Source of the DNA: Streptomyces sp. NBC_00190
Lineage (GTDB): Bacteria; Actinomycetota; Actinomycetes; Streptomycetales; Streptomycetaceae
Length of the DNA stretch: 64,000 nt
Direction of reading: 5' to 3'
Assembly: GCF_036203305.1 (NCBI RefSeq)
Contig: NZ_CP108131.1
Coordinates: 248,001 to 312,000 of the forward strand
The notes beneath the pieces were generated by a model. That model had not been told where the DNA came from and made no database searches. It saw only the letters and a program-made list of their open reading frames with translations. Positions 44,983-53,984 of this stretch are shown here, piece after piece (within the stretch, counting starts at the first letter, position 1; every line of letters starts with the position of its first letter). The translations under genes were made by a program, and so were the position numbers.

Positions 44983-45607
44983 CGCACTCGTGAGCACGTG
45001 CGGAGAAAGATTCTTGATCATGGTGCGGGCCCAGCGGATCTGTCTGAGCGTCTGGGGGTGGCATGACGAGACGAGCTCCAGGAGGCGCCCGTCCCTGCCC
45101 TGCTTGGGCTGGTTGGTGCCGATCCCGGCGCGACCGATCACGGTCAGGGTGTAGTACTCCTCCAGGAACAGCTGACCACTGGTGGAGAAGCCGATCGAGC
45201 CCGGTCCCCGCCGGTCGAGGAGTTCACGCGACCGTGCCACCACCCTCCCCATGGCCGTGTCCCAGTCGCATTCGGCCAGACGGCCGCCCTCGCGGACCAG
45301 CGGCCGGGTGAGCCGGTCCGGTGAGGCGTTGGCCTGCCAGCCGAACAGGTCCTTCGGACCGAGACGCCCCGGTTGACCCGGCCGGCGGCGCGCCCCCGCA
45401 CCCCGACGATGCGCCCGCCGCGGACGGCGATGTCCATGGCGTCGCCGTCGGAGTGCAGGAGGGGGCCGCCTGTGCCCAATGCTCGACGTCGGACGGGGCC
45501 GTGCCCGGCTCAAGGTGCGTGTCCGTGCGCTCGGGCCAGTCCGTGCCGGGACCGTACGGGGTGCGGGCCCCCCACGGGTCGGCGATCCGGTCCACTGACG
45601 TCTCCAC
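44983..45607 (-). pseudogene. molybdopterin oxidoreductase N-terminal remnant fused to a foreign tail
   Basis: Frames together give DGDAMDIAVRGGRIVGVRGR, then after a shift GRLGPKDLFGWQANASPDRL, LAECDWDTAMGRVVARSREL and EEYYTLTVIGRAGIGTNQ: the start of a nitrate-reductase-type molybdopterin enzyme. The usual Cys residues of the 4Fe-4S site before SNGD are absent (PLLHSD instead). After TNQP the sequence changes to KQGRDGRLLELVSSCHPQTL and RQIRWARTMIKNLSPHVLTS, which belongs to a different, unidentified family. The product is not functional. Confidence 0.7.
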
Positions 45608-45861
45608 GGGTCACCTCCGGCTGGCCGAGTGGACGGACGGTTCACCTCGCCTACCCGCGATCCCGTGGCCTACCCGCGATCCCGCCGCTCAACCGGCTGC
45701 GCGGCGGCCCGGTGCACCCGCCCGGAGGCCGGTACGGCCTGGCCCGACCACCCCGGCGGCCCCGCGCATAGGCCGCAGGCGGCGGGGAAGGCGCACGGGG
45801 CACGGACGCGGGCACCTCCGGTCCGGGGCGGGGTGCCCGTACGACCAGGAAGGACACCACG

Positions 45862-46743
45862 GTGAACAGCCCGGTACCCGACCCCAGGACCGCCCACCCC
45901 AGGCCCGGCTTCCCCGCCCAGGAGCAGGCCCCGCCGGGCCGGACGGCCGCCATGGACCCCCGGCCGGACCACGGCGAGGAGTCCTACCGCGGCTGCGGCC
46001 GCCTCGACGGGCTGCGCGCCCTGGTCACCGGAGGCGACTCCGGCATAGGGCGCGCCGTGGCCCTCGCCTTCGCCCGGGAGGGGGCCGACGTCGCCTTCAC
46101 GTATCTCCCCGAGGAGCAGCCGGACGCCGACGAGACGGAGAGCCTGGTCCGTGAGACCGGGCGCAAGGTGCTGCCGATGACAGCCGACGTCCGCGAGGAG
46201 GCCGTCTGCCGTGAGGTCGTCGACCGCAGCGTGGGCGCGTTCGGGCGCATCGACGTCCTCGTGAACAACGCCGCCTACCAGATGGCACAGCCCGACGGCA
46301 TCCTGGCCATCACCACCGAGCAGTTCGACCGCGTGCTGCGCACCAACCTCTACGGCATGTTCTGGCTCACGAAGATGTCCCTGCCGAACATCCCGTCCGG
46401 CGGCAGCATCATCAACACCGCCTCGGTCCAGGCGTACAAGCCGAGTCCCCCGCTGCTCGACTACGCCATGACGAAGGGCGCCGTCGTCACCTTCACCCAG
46501 GGCCTGGCCCAGATGCTCGCCCCACAGGGGATCCGGGCCAACGCGGTCGCTCCCGGCCCGGTGTGGACGCCCCTCATTGCGGCGACGATGCCCGACACGA
46601 CCGAGTTCGGTAAGCAGTCCCCCCTCGGGCGGCCGGCCCAGCCCGCCGAAATGGCCCCCGCCTACGTCTTCCTCGCCTCGCCGGAGGCGAGCTACATCAC
46701 CGGCGAGATCGTCAACGCCACCGGCGGCACTCCCCTGCCGTGA
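45862..46743 (+). CDS. SDR family oxidoreductase (long-headed)
   Basis: The 293-residue product has a 45-residue proline-rich head, then VTGGDSGIGRAVALAFAREG (TGxxxGxG), ADVREEAVCREVVDRSVGAF, LVNNAAYQMAQPDG (NNA), SIINTASVQAYKPSPPLLDY and Y-A-M-T-K (about 207-211), APGPVWTPLIAATMP. This layout is typical of general-stress SDRs (YhdF/YhxC type), NADP-preferring. The GTG start follows AAGGAAGG. The gene is alone, with a hairpin after it. Confidence 0.9.
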   Translation: MNSPVPDPRTAHPRPGFPAQEQAPPGRTAAMDPRPDHGEESYRGCGRLDGLRALVTGGDSGIGRAVALAFAREGADVAFTYLPEEQPDADETESLVRETGRKVLPMTADVREEAVCREVVDRSVGAFGRIDVLVNNAAYQMAQPDGILAITTEQFDRVLRTNLYGMFWLTKMSLPNIPSGGSIINTASVQAYKPSPPLLDYAMTKGAVVTFTQGLAQMLAPQGIRANAVAPGPVWTPLIAATMPDTTEFGKQSPLGRPAQPAEMAPAYVFLASPEASYITGEIVNATGGTPLP

Positions 46744-46748
46744 GCCGA

Positions 46749-46767
46749 CCCGGCCCGGCGGGCCGGG
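46749..46767. terminator. GC-rich hairpin after the SDR gene
   Basis: Arms CCCGGCC (46749-46755) and GGCCGGG (46761-46767) with a five-base loop, five bases after the stop. Confidence 0.5.
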
Positions 46768-46871
46768 GGCAAGGGTCCCTTTCCGTCGGGTGATCAGAGC
46801 AGCCGACGAGGACCGATGCGGCAGCGCCCACGAGGGTTTGCGGGGCGTCGATGCGGTGAACACGCGAGGAC

Positions 46872-47168
46872 ATGACGGCTTCCAACGGATTCCACGACGA
46901 CGCGGCCTCCCCGGGGCCGACCGGTCCGCGCCGGACCGCGCGGCCCCACGAAAGGGTGCCGCGGAGCCTGACGCTGCTGCCCGCCCCACTGGCCGAAGGG
47001 ACGCGGGGCGTCACCCAGGCCGTACTCGGCAGCCTCCGTCGCAGCCGGCGGCGGTGGACGGGGCTCCGGGCCCGAGAGACCGGGGCTGTCATCGTCGCTG
47101 CGGGCGCTGCCGCGGTGGCGGCCCGGGTCCGTGCCCGCCGTCGGCGGGCGGTCGCACCGCGCGGGTGA
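46872..47168 (+). CDS. hypothetical small protein with a hydrophobic segment
   Basis: The 98-residue product starts MTASNGFHDDAASPGPTGPR, is basic, and has one Ala/Val-rich segment (GAVIVAAGAAAVAARVRA) near the end. It has no recognised family. A perfect hairpin (47201-47234) 33 bases after its stop supports that it is transcribed. The ATG start has a weak GAGGAC site. Confidence 0.4.
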   Translation: MTASNGFHDDAASPGPTGPRRTARPHERVPRSLTLLPAPLAEGTRGVTQAVLGSLRRSRRRWTGLRARETGAVIVAAGAAAVAARVRARRRRAVAPRG

Positions 47169-47200
47169 CCGCTCGCCCGCCTGCCGCGGGCGCGCCACCT

Positions 47201-47234
47201 GGATGCCGCCGCGGAGTGGAGCGCGGCGGCATCC
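47201..47234. terminator. bidirectional hairpin terminator
   Basis: Arms at 47201-47213 and 47222-47234 pair perfectly over 13 bases with an eight-base loop, between two convergent genes. Confidence 0.85.
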
Positions 47235-47243
47235 GGAGCGTGT

Positions 47244-47822
47244 TCAGTCCCGACGCGTCCGGTTGCGCGCCCACAGCGGAACGGCGAACCACCACAGCGC
47301 GAACCACAGCCCCATGAGGACGACGAGCCACAAGGCAGTGGAGTCGTGGAGGACTATCCGCATGATCAGCAGGAAGGCGCAGCCCGTCGTGCCGTAGAGC
47401 AGGACGAGGCCGATCAGGGTCATGCGGGAGGCCCAGGTGACCGTCTGCGGCTTCAGCCGGTGGCCGGCGACGAGCCGGTGGAAGGAGACCGGGCCCACGA
47501 GGGCGCCGACGGTGGCCGCCCCCAGGACGACGGTGATCACGTAGATGGTGCGGTCCGCGGTGCTGAGCGTGGCGAAGCGCGGCTGGAAGACGACGGCGAG
47601 GAGGAAGCCGAAGAGGATCTGGACGCCGGTCTGCGCCACCCGCAGCTCTTGCAGGAGCTCGTTCCAGCGGCGGTCCGCCCGTTCGTCGACGGTCTCGTCC
47701 CGACTGCCCGGCCCTCGCCTTCCGCCCTGGGCGGGCGCGTCTTCCGCGTGGTCCCGGCGGTCACCGGCCCGCTGGTCGTCTGCGTCCATGCAGCGCTCGT
47801 GCCCGGCCGGGCCGGGGTTCAT
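47244..47822 (-). CDS. DUF6328-type membrane protein
   Basis: The product of about 192 residues has a hydrophilic head, then RWNELLQELRVAQTGVQILF leading into four hydrophobic spans (GFLLAVVFQP..., TIYVITVVLGAATVGALVGP, MTLIGLVLLYGTTGCAFLLI, LWLVVLMGLWFALWWFAVPL) and a basic end. DUF6328 proteins are widespread in actinomycetes and uncharacterised. The start at 47822 (MNPGPAGHERC) or at 47789 (MDADDQRA) cannot be settled. It follows the phosphatase gene by 27 bases, so they may share a transcript. Confidence 0.75.
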   Translation of the reverse strand: MNPGPAGHERCMDADDQRAGDRRDHAEDAPAQGGRRGPGSRDETVDERADRRWNELLQELRVAQTGVQILFGFLLAVVFQPRFATLSTADRTIYVITVVLGAATVGALVGPVSFHRLVAGHRLKPQTVTWASRMTLIGLVLLYGTTGCAFLLIMRIVLHDSTALWLVVLMGLWFALWWFAVPLWARNRTRRD

Positions 47823-47848
47823 GTCCGGCTGCCGCGCTTGTCCCCCGC

Positions 47849-50008
47849 TCAGGTGCGCAGGAGGAGGAGCGCGATGTCGTCGGTGTTGCGGGCGGCCGGG
47901 CCGGAGCCGCCGAGGACGGCCTCGACGAGGTCGTCGAGACTCCTCCCTGCGTTCTCGGCGAGGACCGATACGAGCACGTCCGTACCCCGCTCCGCGTCGA
48001 CACCCGCGGCGGTGGGCTTCTCGACCAGACCGTCCGTGTAGAACGCGAGCAGCGTCCCCGGGGCCAGGTCCAGGCGGGTGACCGGGCAGGGGGCGTGGAC
48101 GCCGACGCCGAGCAGAGGGGCGGGGTCGAGCTCCACGCGACGCGGCAAGGCGCCTGGAGCGTGGACCAGCGGGGGCGGGTGTCCCGCGCTGGCCAGGGTG
48201 GCCAGCCCGCTGGCGAGGTCGATGTGGGCGTACAGGCAGGAGGCGAGGAGGTCGGTGTCGAGGCCTTCCAAGAGGCGGGCCGTGCGGGTGAGGACCTCGT
48301 CGGGCGGGGCGCCCGCCGTTGCCCGGATCGCGGTGCGGAGCTGCCCCATCAGGGCGGCCGCTGCGACGTTGTGGCCCTGTACGTCTCCGATGACGGCGGC
48401 GACGGTGGTGGCATCCAGGACGATGACGTCGTAGAAGTCGCCGCCGATCTCCATGCCGCGGCCGGCCGGCAGGTAGCGGGCCGCGATCTCGAGGCCGGGG
48501 ACGGCGGGCAGGCTGTGCGGGAGGAGTGCCTGCTGGAGGCCGTGTGCGAGGTCGTGGGCGGTGTCGTACAGGCGGGCTCGGTCCAGTGCCTGGGCGATCA
48601 GGCCGGCCAGCGAGGTGAGGACGGCGCGTTCGTCCGCGGTGAAGGCGTGCGGCTGGTCGTAGGAGAGGATGCAACAGCCGACCGGCCGGCCGGAGATCAT
48701 CAGGGGCAGGAAGGCCCAGGCCTGTTTCCCGCTCATCAGCGGGGCGCGGGGATGGGCCTCGGCCATTTCGCGCGGGCTGCCGAAGAAGGCCGGGGCGCCG
48801 CTGGTCAGCACCTGCCCTGCGGGGGTCAGTTCCGTGTCCAGCGGCAGGCCGTCGAGGCGGTCGATGACGGCCTGGTCGTACCCGTGGTAACCGGTGATCT
48901 TCAATCGGCCCGCGTCGGCCGCGGAGAGGACCAGGGCATCGGCTCCGAAGGCGGGCAGGATCTGGTGGGCGACGAGTTCGACGACGTCGCGGACGGCGAC
49001 GGTCTCGGTCAGGGCGGCCGACAGGTGCAGGAGCTGATAGACCCGTCCTGCCTCGGCGCGCCCGCCCACCCCCGGCCGGGGCCGCTCGGGGGCGGGCGAG
49101 TCGGCTTGCTCCGTCCCTGCGGCGCCGTCGGCTACGGTGATGCGGACGCTGATGCCGCTGGCGTCCGGGTACAGCTCGAAGCGCAGACCGCCGCCGTCGG
49201 GAGGCCTGCGGGCGGTGAACTCGACCGCGTCCCGGCTGATGACTGCCGTCCGGTAGCGGTCCTCGACCAAAGGGGCGTCGAGCCAGGGCAGGGACTGCCA
49301 CGGCCGCGTGCCCAGCAGATGCGCGGCGCTGCGCCCGAGCAACTCGGCGGCGGTGCCGTCGAGGAAGGCGATTCGTCCCTCAAGATCCAGTGCAAGGGCA
49401 CCCTCGGGCAGGCGCTCGGCCCAGTCCGCGGCTGCGTGCGGCCCGTTGCCGCCGTACGGGCGCGGCAGTACGGCCGGGACGACGCGGGGCTGTTCGGGGG
49501 CCGCGGGCGGGACGTCGGTTCCCGCCGCGCCCAGAATCCGGGCGAGTCGGCGGGCTTCGGCGGTGATGTGGTGGAGCTCGCGGCGGGTGGCGGCGGCGGG
49601 ATGGCTGGCGGGCCACAGCAGCAGGAGCGCTCCCCGGGGGCCCGTGCGGCCCGGCAGGGGTACGGCGGCGAGCGCGAATCGGTAGGGCAGGGGCGCGGCA
49701 GCCCTGGGGTACGTGTGCGCCAGGTCCTCCTGGGAGCCGACCCACACGAGCCGGTCCTCGCGGACCGCGTCGCCGACGGGGGTGGCGGCGTCCACCGGGA
49801 TCCGGTACCAGGGGCGGGCTACCTCCTCGGGGAGGCCGCAGAGCACTGCCAGCCCGAGGCTGCGCCCGGGCACGTCCCACAGGTAGACGGCGCCGCCGGA
49901 TGCCCCGGTGCGCCGGACCGACTCGGCCAGGGCACCGTCCAGCGGTGCGGTGTCTGCGGGCTCGGCGCCGACACCGCCCGTGTGGTCACTGCGCCCGGTC
50001 AAGGCCAC
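47849..50008 (-). CDS. GAF/PAS/SpoIIE-type serine phosphatase
   Basis: The 719-residue product has a first GAF-like domain (about 20-155), a PAS domain (about 195-290, LPEGALALDLEGRIAFLDGT), a second GAF domain (about 330-480, LPAFGADALVLSAADAGRLK), and a C-terminal PP2C-like SpoIIE domain (about 500-715) with GGDFYDVIVLDATTVAAVIG, DVQGHNVAAAALMGQLRTAI and TLLAFYTDGLVEKP. This plan is that of RsbU/RsbP-type phosphatases that act on STAS antagonists and thereby control SigB-like sigma factors. The sensed signal is unknown. No kinase or STAS gene is adjacent; a STAS fragment lies near 700. Confidence 0.9.
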   Translation of the reverse strand: MALTGRSDHTGGVGAEPADTAPLDGALAESVRRTGASGGAVYLWDVPGRSLGLAVLCGLPEEVARPWYRIPVDAATPVGDAVREDRLVWVGSQEDLAHTYPRAAAPLPYRFALAAVPLPGRTGPRGALLLLWPASHPAAATRRELHHITAEARRLARILGAAGTDVPPAAPEQPRVVPAVLPRPYGGNGPHAAADWAERLPEGALALDLEGRIAFLDGTAAELLGRSAAHLLGTRPWQSLPWLDAPLVEDRYRTAVISRDAVEFTARRPPDGGGLRFELYPDASGISVRITVADGAAGTEQADSPAPERPRPGVGGRAEAGRVYQLLHLSAALTETVAVRDVVELVAHQILPAFGADALVLSAADAGRLKITGYHGYDQAVIDRLDGLPLDTELTPAGQVLTSGAPAFFGSPREMAEAHPRAPLMSGKQAWAFLPLMISGRPVGCCILSYDQPHAFTADERAVLTSLAGLIAQALDRARLYDTAHDLAHGLQQALLPHSLPAVPGLEIAARYLPAGRGMEIGGDFYDVIVLDATTVAAVIGDVQGHNVAAAALMGQLRTAIRATAGAPPDEVLTRTARLLEGLDTDLLASCLYAHIDLASGLATLASAGHPPPLVHAPGALPRRVELDPAPLLGVGVHAPCPVTRLDLAPGTLLAFYTDGLVEKPTAAGVDAERGTDVLVSVLAENAGRSLDDLVEAVLGGSGPAARNTDDIALLLLRT

Positions 50009-50213
50009 CTCCCGGACGGATCACCCGACGGATATACCAGGACCATACGCCGGAACAAGGCGGATGCCTTCGACTGCTCCTTGTATGCCGTTGCTCCTTG
50101 TATGCCGTGTGCCCGGCCCTCCGCACCGGAAACGGCGGCCCGCGCGGGTGCGTCGCGGGCACGGGAACGGGCAGGCGCAGAACCGTACCGGAAGCGACGT
50201 GCGGAGGAGGACG

Positions 50214-50481
50214 ATGAACAAGACCAAGCTCGCCTACCGGCCGATCGGCCTGGCGCTCGGCGCCGCCGGCGGGTTGATCGCCGGGCTGGTGTTCAAGCAG
50301 CTGTGGAAGACGGTGGGCGGCACGAGCGATGCGCCCGACGCCATGGACGAGGAACGCTCCTGGTCGGAGATCCTGATCGCCGCCTCCTTGCAAGGGGGCG
50401 CTCTTCGCAGCGGTCAAGGCGGCCGTGGAGCGGGCCGGGGCCACTGGCGTCCGCCGCCTGACCGGGACCTGGCCCGCGTGA
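50214..50481 (+). pseudogene. DUF4235 protein with one frameshift
   Basis: The start MNKTKLAYRPIGLALGAAGG and LIAGLVFKQLWKTVGGTSDA match DUF4235, a small membrane family of Streptomyces. A run of five G (50394-50398) appears one base too long: removing one G gives LQGALFAAVKAAVERAGATG and VRRLTGTWPA with a TGA at 50479, the normal end. As given, the product continues in a wrong frame. A sequencing slip in the G-run is the simplest alternative. Confidence 0.75.
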
Positions 50482-50560
50482 GGCGTGGGGACTTTCCCGT
50501 GTGCGCAGCCGTGGCGGCGGTGAATCAGGTTAGGCGCCCGGGGAGCGAGAGGAGATCGCC

Positions 50561-50884
50561 ATGCCACGTGGTTCCTCCCCGAAGCGGGAGCGACAGTACG
50601 AGCACGTCAAGGAGTCCGCCGAACAGCGCGGCGAGTCGACGGAGCGCGCCAAGGAGATCGCCGCCCGGACGGTGAACATGGAACGCGCCCAGGCCGGGGA
50701 GTCCAAGACGGCAAGCAGGTCGTCCGTCCAGGACATGCCCGCGTCGAAGCGCGGCGGCCAACGCTCCCACAGCGGCTCCCAGGGGCCCACGAAGGACCAG
50801 CTGTACGACGAGGCCAAGCAGCGCAACATCAAGGGGCGCTCGCAGACGGACAAGGCCGAGCTGAAGCGCGCTCTGGGCCACTGA
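50561..50884 (+). CDS. Rho_N-like protein (plasmid stabilization-type), copy 2
   Basis: The 107-residue product parallels the protein at 17037-17369: MPRGSSPKRERQYEHVKESA, then a Ser/Gly-rich middle, then KDQLYDEAKQRNIKGRSQTD and KAELKRALGH. It has GGAG upstream. The head and tail are conserved between copies and the middle differs. The function is uncertain; nucleic-acid binding is plausible from the basic, Rho_N-like composition. Confidence 0.75.
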   Translation: MPRGSSPKRERQYEHVKESAEQRGESTERAKEIAARTVNMERAQAGESKTASRSSVQDMPASKRGGQRSHSGSQGPTKDQLYDEAKQRNIKGRSQTDKAELKRALGH

Positions 50885-50938
50885 CGACTTCGGGCGCCCG
50901 GGACGTACGGCGCGACAGTTCCGTCCACGCCCACCAGT

Positions 50939-50972
50939 GATACCGGCCGGACGCGTTCAGCCGGCCGGTATC
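50939..50972. terminator. bidirectional hairpin terminator
   Basis: Arms at 50939-50950 and 50961-50972 pair perfectly over 12 bases with a 10-base loop. It overlaps the last codons of the leftward HAD gene and lies 55 bases past the rightward Rho_N-like gene. Confidence 0.75.
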
Positions 50973-51628
50973 GCGGAGAACGGGCTGTCGTCGAGGCGGG
51001 CCAGGAGGTCGGCCGGGTCCCGGTAGACGGCGGCGGCCCCCGCGTCCTCCAGGTCAGCGCGGGGGATCCCCCCGCACAGCAGGCCGACGGCGGTCACACC
51101 GGCCCGGACGGCGGCCTTCATGTCCCATACGGTGTCACCGACGAACACCGCGCGCCCGGACGGCGTCCCGGCCAGTTCGAGGGCGTGGTGAAGGGGGTCG
51201 GGCGCGGGCTTGCCCTGCTCCACGTCGTCGGAGGTGGCGGTGTCGGTGATGGCGTCCTCGGCGTCGATGGCCCGGCGCAGGGCCCCCAGTTCACTGTCCT
51301 TCGCGGAGGTGACGAGCAGCACCTTCCAGCCGGCCCGCGAAAGCGTCCGCAGCAGGCCGGCCGCCGAGTCCAGGGCGGGGAGCCGGTCGAAGTAGGTGGC
51401 GTACAGGGTGTCGTGGGCGGCGCTCAGCCGGTCGTCGCCCGAGCGGTCGCGGTCCTCTCCGAGGAGGTGGTCGAGGAGGTCCTCGCCGGGCAGGCCGATC
51501 GCCCGGTGGATGTCGTGCGTGGCCACCCGGTGCCCGGACTGGCGCAGCGCCTCCCACCAGGAGGTGACGTGGAGGTGGTTGGTGTCCGTGAGGGTGCCGT
51601 CGACGTCGAAGAGTGCGGCGCGGTTCAT
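50957..51628 (-). CDS. HAD family hydrolase (phosphoglycolate-phosphatase-like)
   Basis: The 223-residue product has the HAD motifs in order: ALFDVDGTLTDT (residues 5-16) with the nucleophilic and general-acid Asp, VLLVTSAKDSE (motif II), GKPAPDPL (motif III Lys), and VFVGDTVWDMKAA (motif IV Asp pair). The helical cap between motifs I and II is C1-type. The substrate is unknown. The stop of the neighbouring leftward oxidoreductase gene is nine bases upstream of this start. Confidence 0.85.
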   Translation of the reverse strand: MNRAALFDVDGTLTDTNHLHVTSWWEALRQSGHRVATHDIHRAIGLPGEDLLDHLLGEDRDRSGDDRLSAAHDTLYATYFDRLPALDSAAGLLRTLSRAGWKVLLVTSAKDSELGALRRAIDAEDAITDTATSDDVEQGKPAPDPLHHALELAGTPSGRAVFVGDTVWDMKAAVRAGVTAVGLLCGGIPRADLEDAGAAAVYRDPADLLARLDDSPFSAIPAG

Positions 51629-51637
51629 GGCGGCTCC

Positions 51638-52603
51638 TCAGAGGGTGGCGAGCGCGGGCAGCAGTCTGGCCTCGGCCCAGTCGAGAAAGGGCTCCTGGTG
51701 GCCGCCGCCGATCTGGACGAGCGCGACCTCGGTGAACCCGGCCTCCGCGTAGGTGCGTACGGCCTCTACGAAGGTGTCCACGTCGTCGCCGCAGGGGAAG
51801 GCCTCGGCGACGTCCTGCGGACGGGTGTGCTGCGAGGCCTGCTCGAAGCCGGCGGGGCCGGGGAGTTCGGCATTGACCTTCCAGCCGCCGAGGGCCCAGC
51901 GGAACTGGTCGTGGGCGCGTTCGACGGCCGCGTCGCGATCGGCGTCGTAGCAGACGGGGAGCTGTCCGACGCGGGGCTTGCCGGCGCCGCCGAGCGCGTC
52001 GAACCGCCGTAGGAGTTCCGCCTTCGGTTCGGTGGCGATCACGAGGTCGGCGTGCCGGCCGGCGAGGGCGCAGGAGCGGGGTCCGGAGACGGCTATCCCG
52101 ATCGGGGGCGGCTCGTCGGGGACGTCCCAAAGGCGGGCGTTCTCGACGTCGAAGTGGGCGCCGTGATGGCTCACGTACGCACCGGTGAACATCCGCCGGA
52201 TGATCTCGACGGCTTCCTCCAGCATCTCCAGGCGTACGTGGGCGGCGGCCCAGCCGGCGCCGACGATGTGCTCGTTCAGGTTCTCGCCGGAGCCGAGCCC
52301 CAGCCGGAACCGGCCCTGGGACAGGATCTGCATCGTCGCCGCCTTCTGCGCAACGACCGCGGGGTGGTAACGGAACGTCGGGCAGGTCACGTACGTCATG
52401 AGCGGGATCCGGGAGGTGGCCTGCGCGGCCGCCCCCAGAACGCTCCACGCGTAGGGCGCGTGCCCCTGTGATCCCAGCCAGGGGAAGGAGTGGTCGGAGA
52501 TGACGGAGAAGCCGAACCCCGCCCTCTCCGCTCCCACCACGTGGGACACCAGCTCACGCGGGCCGGCCTGCTCGGTCAGCATCGTGTATCCGATTCGCAC
52601 CAT
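51638..52603 (-). CDS. LLM class F420-dependent oxidoreductase
   Basis: The 321-residue product of the luciferase-like TIM-barrel family starts VRIGYTMLTEQAGPRELVSH and contains HSFPWLGSQGHAPYAWSVLG, YHPAVVAQKAATMQILSQGR, LGLGSGENLNEHIVGAGW and GIAVSGPRSCALAGRHADLV. The G-S-G-E-N-L-N-E-H segment is characteristic of the F420-dependent G6PD-like subgroup. It uses cofactor F420; the substrate is unassigned. It may be co-transcribed with the HAD gene. Confidence 0.85.
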   Translation of the reverse strand: MVRIGYTMLTEQAGPRELVSHVVGAERAGFGFSVISDHSFPWLGSQGHAPYAWSVLGAAAQATSRIPLMTYVTCPTFRYHPAVVAQKAATMQILSQGRFRLGLGSGENLNEHIVGAGWAAAHVRLEMLEEAVEIIRRMFTGAYVSHHGAHFDVENARLWDVPDEPPPIGIAVSGPRSCALAGRHADLVIATEPKAELLRRFDALGGAGKPRVGQLPVCYDADRDAAVERAHDQFRWALGGWKVNAELPGPAGFEQASQHTRPQDVAEAFPCGDDVDTFVEAVRTYAEAGFTEVALVQIGGGHQEPFLDWAEARLLPALATL

Positions 52604-52708
52604 GTGCGGCGTCTTGCCACGTTCGCGCTGCTGAAACCCCGCCCACCCCGGAGCCTTGTACGCCCGGGCCCGCCCTGCGCGCGCAGGGGGCCCGGGGCGG
52701 CGAAGGGG

Positions 52709-53305
52709 TCAGCCGCGGCCCATGTCGTCCGGGTCGACGGGCATGCCGGGGGTTCCGCCCAAGGGGGTGCGTCCGGGCGGCATCGGCATCTCGCGCGGCG
52801 CGGCGCCGCCGAGCGGTCCGGTCCCGGGGGAGGGATCCGCGCCCGCGTCCGCGGGGGCGATCCGCCCGCGCCAGCCGCCGCTCTCCTGGCCGCGCTCCTC
52901 GATGAAGCCCTTGAACCGCTTGAGGTCACCCTTGACCCGCCGGTCGAGCACCCCGAGCGTGTCCCCGGCCTTCTCCGCCATGCCCTGGGGCTCGAAGTCC
53001 ATCGCCAGGCTGACCCGGGTATGGGCGTCGTCGAGGCGTTGGAACGTCACGACCCCCTTCTGCCGCACGTCACCGCTCACCGAGCGCCACGAGATCCGCT
53101 CATCGGGCAGCTGGTCCACGATCTCCGTGTCGAATTCACGTTCGGCACCCGCCACTTTAGTCCGCCAGTGACAGTGACTGTCGTCGATCTGTCGGACCTC
53201 CTCCACGCCTTCCATGAAGCGCGGGAACTCCTCGAACTGCGTCCACTGGTTGTAGACGCTGCCCACGGGAACGTCGATGTCGATGGTTTCCTTCACCATG
53301 CTCAC
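52709..53305 (-). CDS. SRPBCC family (cyclase/dehydrase-like) protein
   Basis: The 198-residue product has an SRPBCC domain (about 3-145: IDIDVPVGSVYNQWTQFEEF, PRFMEGVEEVRQIDDSHCHW, VVTFQRLDDAHTRVSLAMDF) and a Pro/Gly-rich tail. It resembles the domain of GvpZ, but without the helical head or acidic tail. The GTG start at 53305 is favoured by the GGAGGAG spacing; an ATG two codons in is possible. Single gene. Confidence 0.8.
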   Translation of the reverse strand: MSMVKETIDIDVPVGSVYNQWTQFEEFPRFMEGVEEVRQIDDSHCHWRTKVAGAEREFDTEIVDQLPDERISWRSVSGDVRQKGVVTFQRLDDAHTRVSLAMDFEPQGMAEKAGDTLGVLDRRVKGDLKRFKGFIEERGQESGGWRGRIAPADAGADPSPGTGPLGGAAPREMPMPPGRTPLGGTPGMPVDPDDMGRG

Positions 53306-53521
53306 GGGGTGTCTCCTCCCTGGGATCGGGCCGGCCGCTCGCCGACCAGACAGCGCCTTCCCGGCACGCACCGCTTCAATCCCCGCGCCCGCCAGGGCCG
53401 GAACCGGCGAACCCGGCGAACATCCGTGTGTGGGCGTGTGCACCGCTTCCGGTACGGGGTAGGCGCGGCGCATGGTCCCTTCACTGCACGTCCGCGCGAC
53501 ACGGCATCCGGGCCCGCCCTC

Positions 53522-53769
53522 ATGGAGGGCCGCGGCGCCCTCTCCTCAGCCCTGGTCAAGGCCCTGCGCAGCGGCCGGGCGCCCGTCAACGCCCCCGCCG
53601 CCGCCCTGCGGGCCGACCCGTGGGGCGAGGACCTGCAACTGCCCTCCACCTCCTGTACGAGCTGCACGACCGGGGTTTCGACGGCGTCGCCGACGACCTC
53701 GAATGGGACCCGGACCTGCTCCGGCCGCGCCAAGCCTTGGAGACCCGATTCCTCCACGCGCTGCGCGAG
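53522..53769 (+). pseudogene. haem-oxygenase-like protein, N-terminal remnant
   Basis: MEGRGALSSALVKALRSGRA, LRADPWGEDLQLP and, after a frameshift, LHLLYELHDRGFDGVADDLE and RQALETRFLHAL match the first 80 residues of the redox enzyme at 774-1871. Beyond this, the sequence changes to the reverse-strand GST-like tail. It is truncated and frameshifted. Confidence 0.75.
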
Positions 53770-53776
53770 CCGACGC

Positions 53777-53974
53777 CCCCGCGAACGGCGTGGCGCCCAG
53801 CCGCTCGCGGTGGTGCGGGGCGAGCCAGCCGGAGGGATCCGGCCCCACCGGTACGATCCCGGTCGGGTTGATGCCGCTGTGCACGCGGTAGTAGCGGCGT
53901 TTGATGTGGTCGAAGTCCACCGTGTCCCCGGATCCGGGCGTCTGGAAGAGGTCCCGGGCGTACGCCCACAGGAC
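53777..53974 (-). pseudogene. glutathionyl-hydroquinone reductase-like, C-terminal piece
   Basis: The reverse frame reads VLWAYARDLFQTPGSGDTVD, FDHIKRRYYRVHSGINPTGI and VPVGPDPSGWLAPHHRERLG, the C-terminal helical end of YqjG/ECM4-type glutathione S-transferases. The N-terminal thioredoxin-like half is missing. It is flanked by two other remnants on the plus strand. Confidence 0.7.
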
Positions 53975-53984
53975 CGGTCCTACG

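Noticed and set aside
48095..50461. A 788-codon frame opposite the SpoIIE-type phosphatase
   Set aside because: The minus strand encodes a full GAF/PAS/SpoIIE protein with all motifs; the plus frame has low-complexity Gly/Val/Asp content and no domain.
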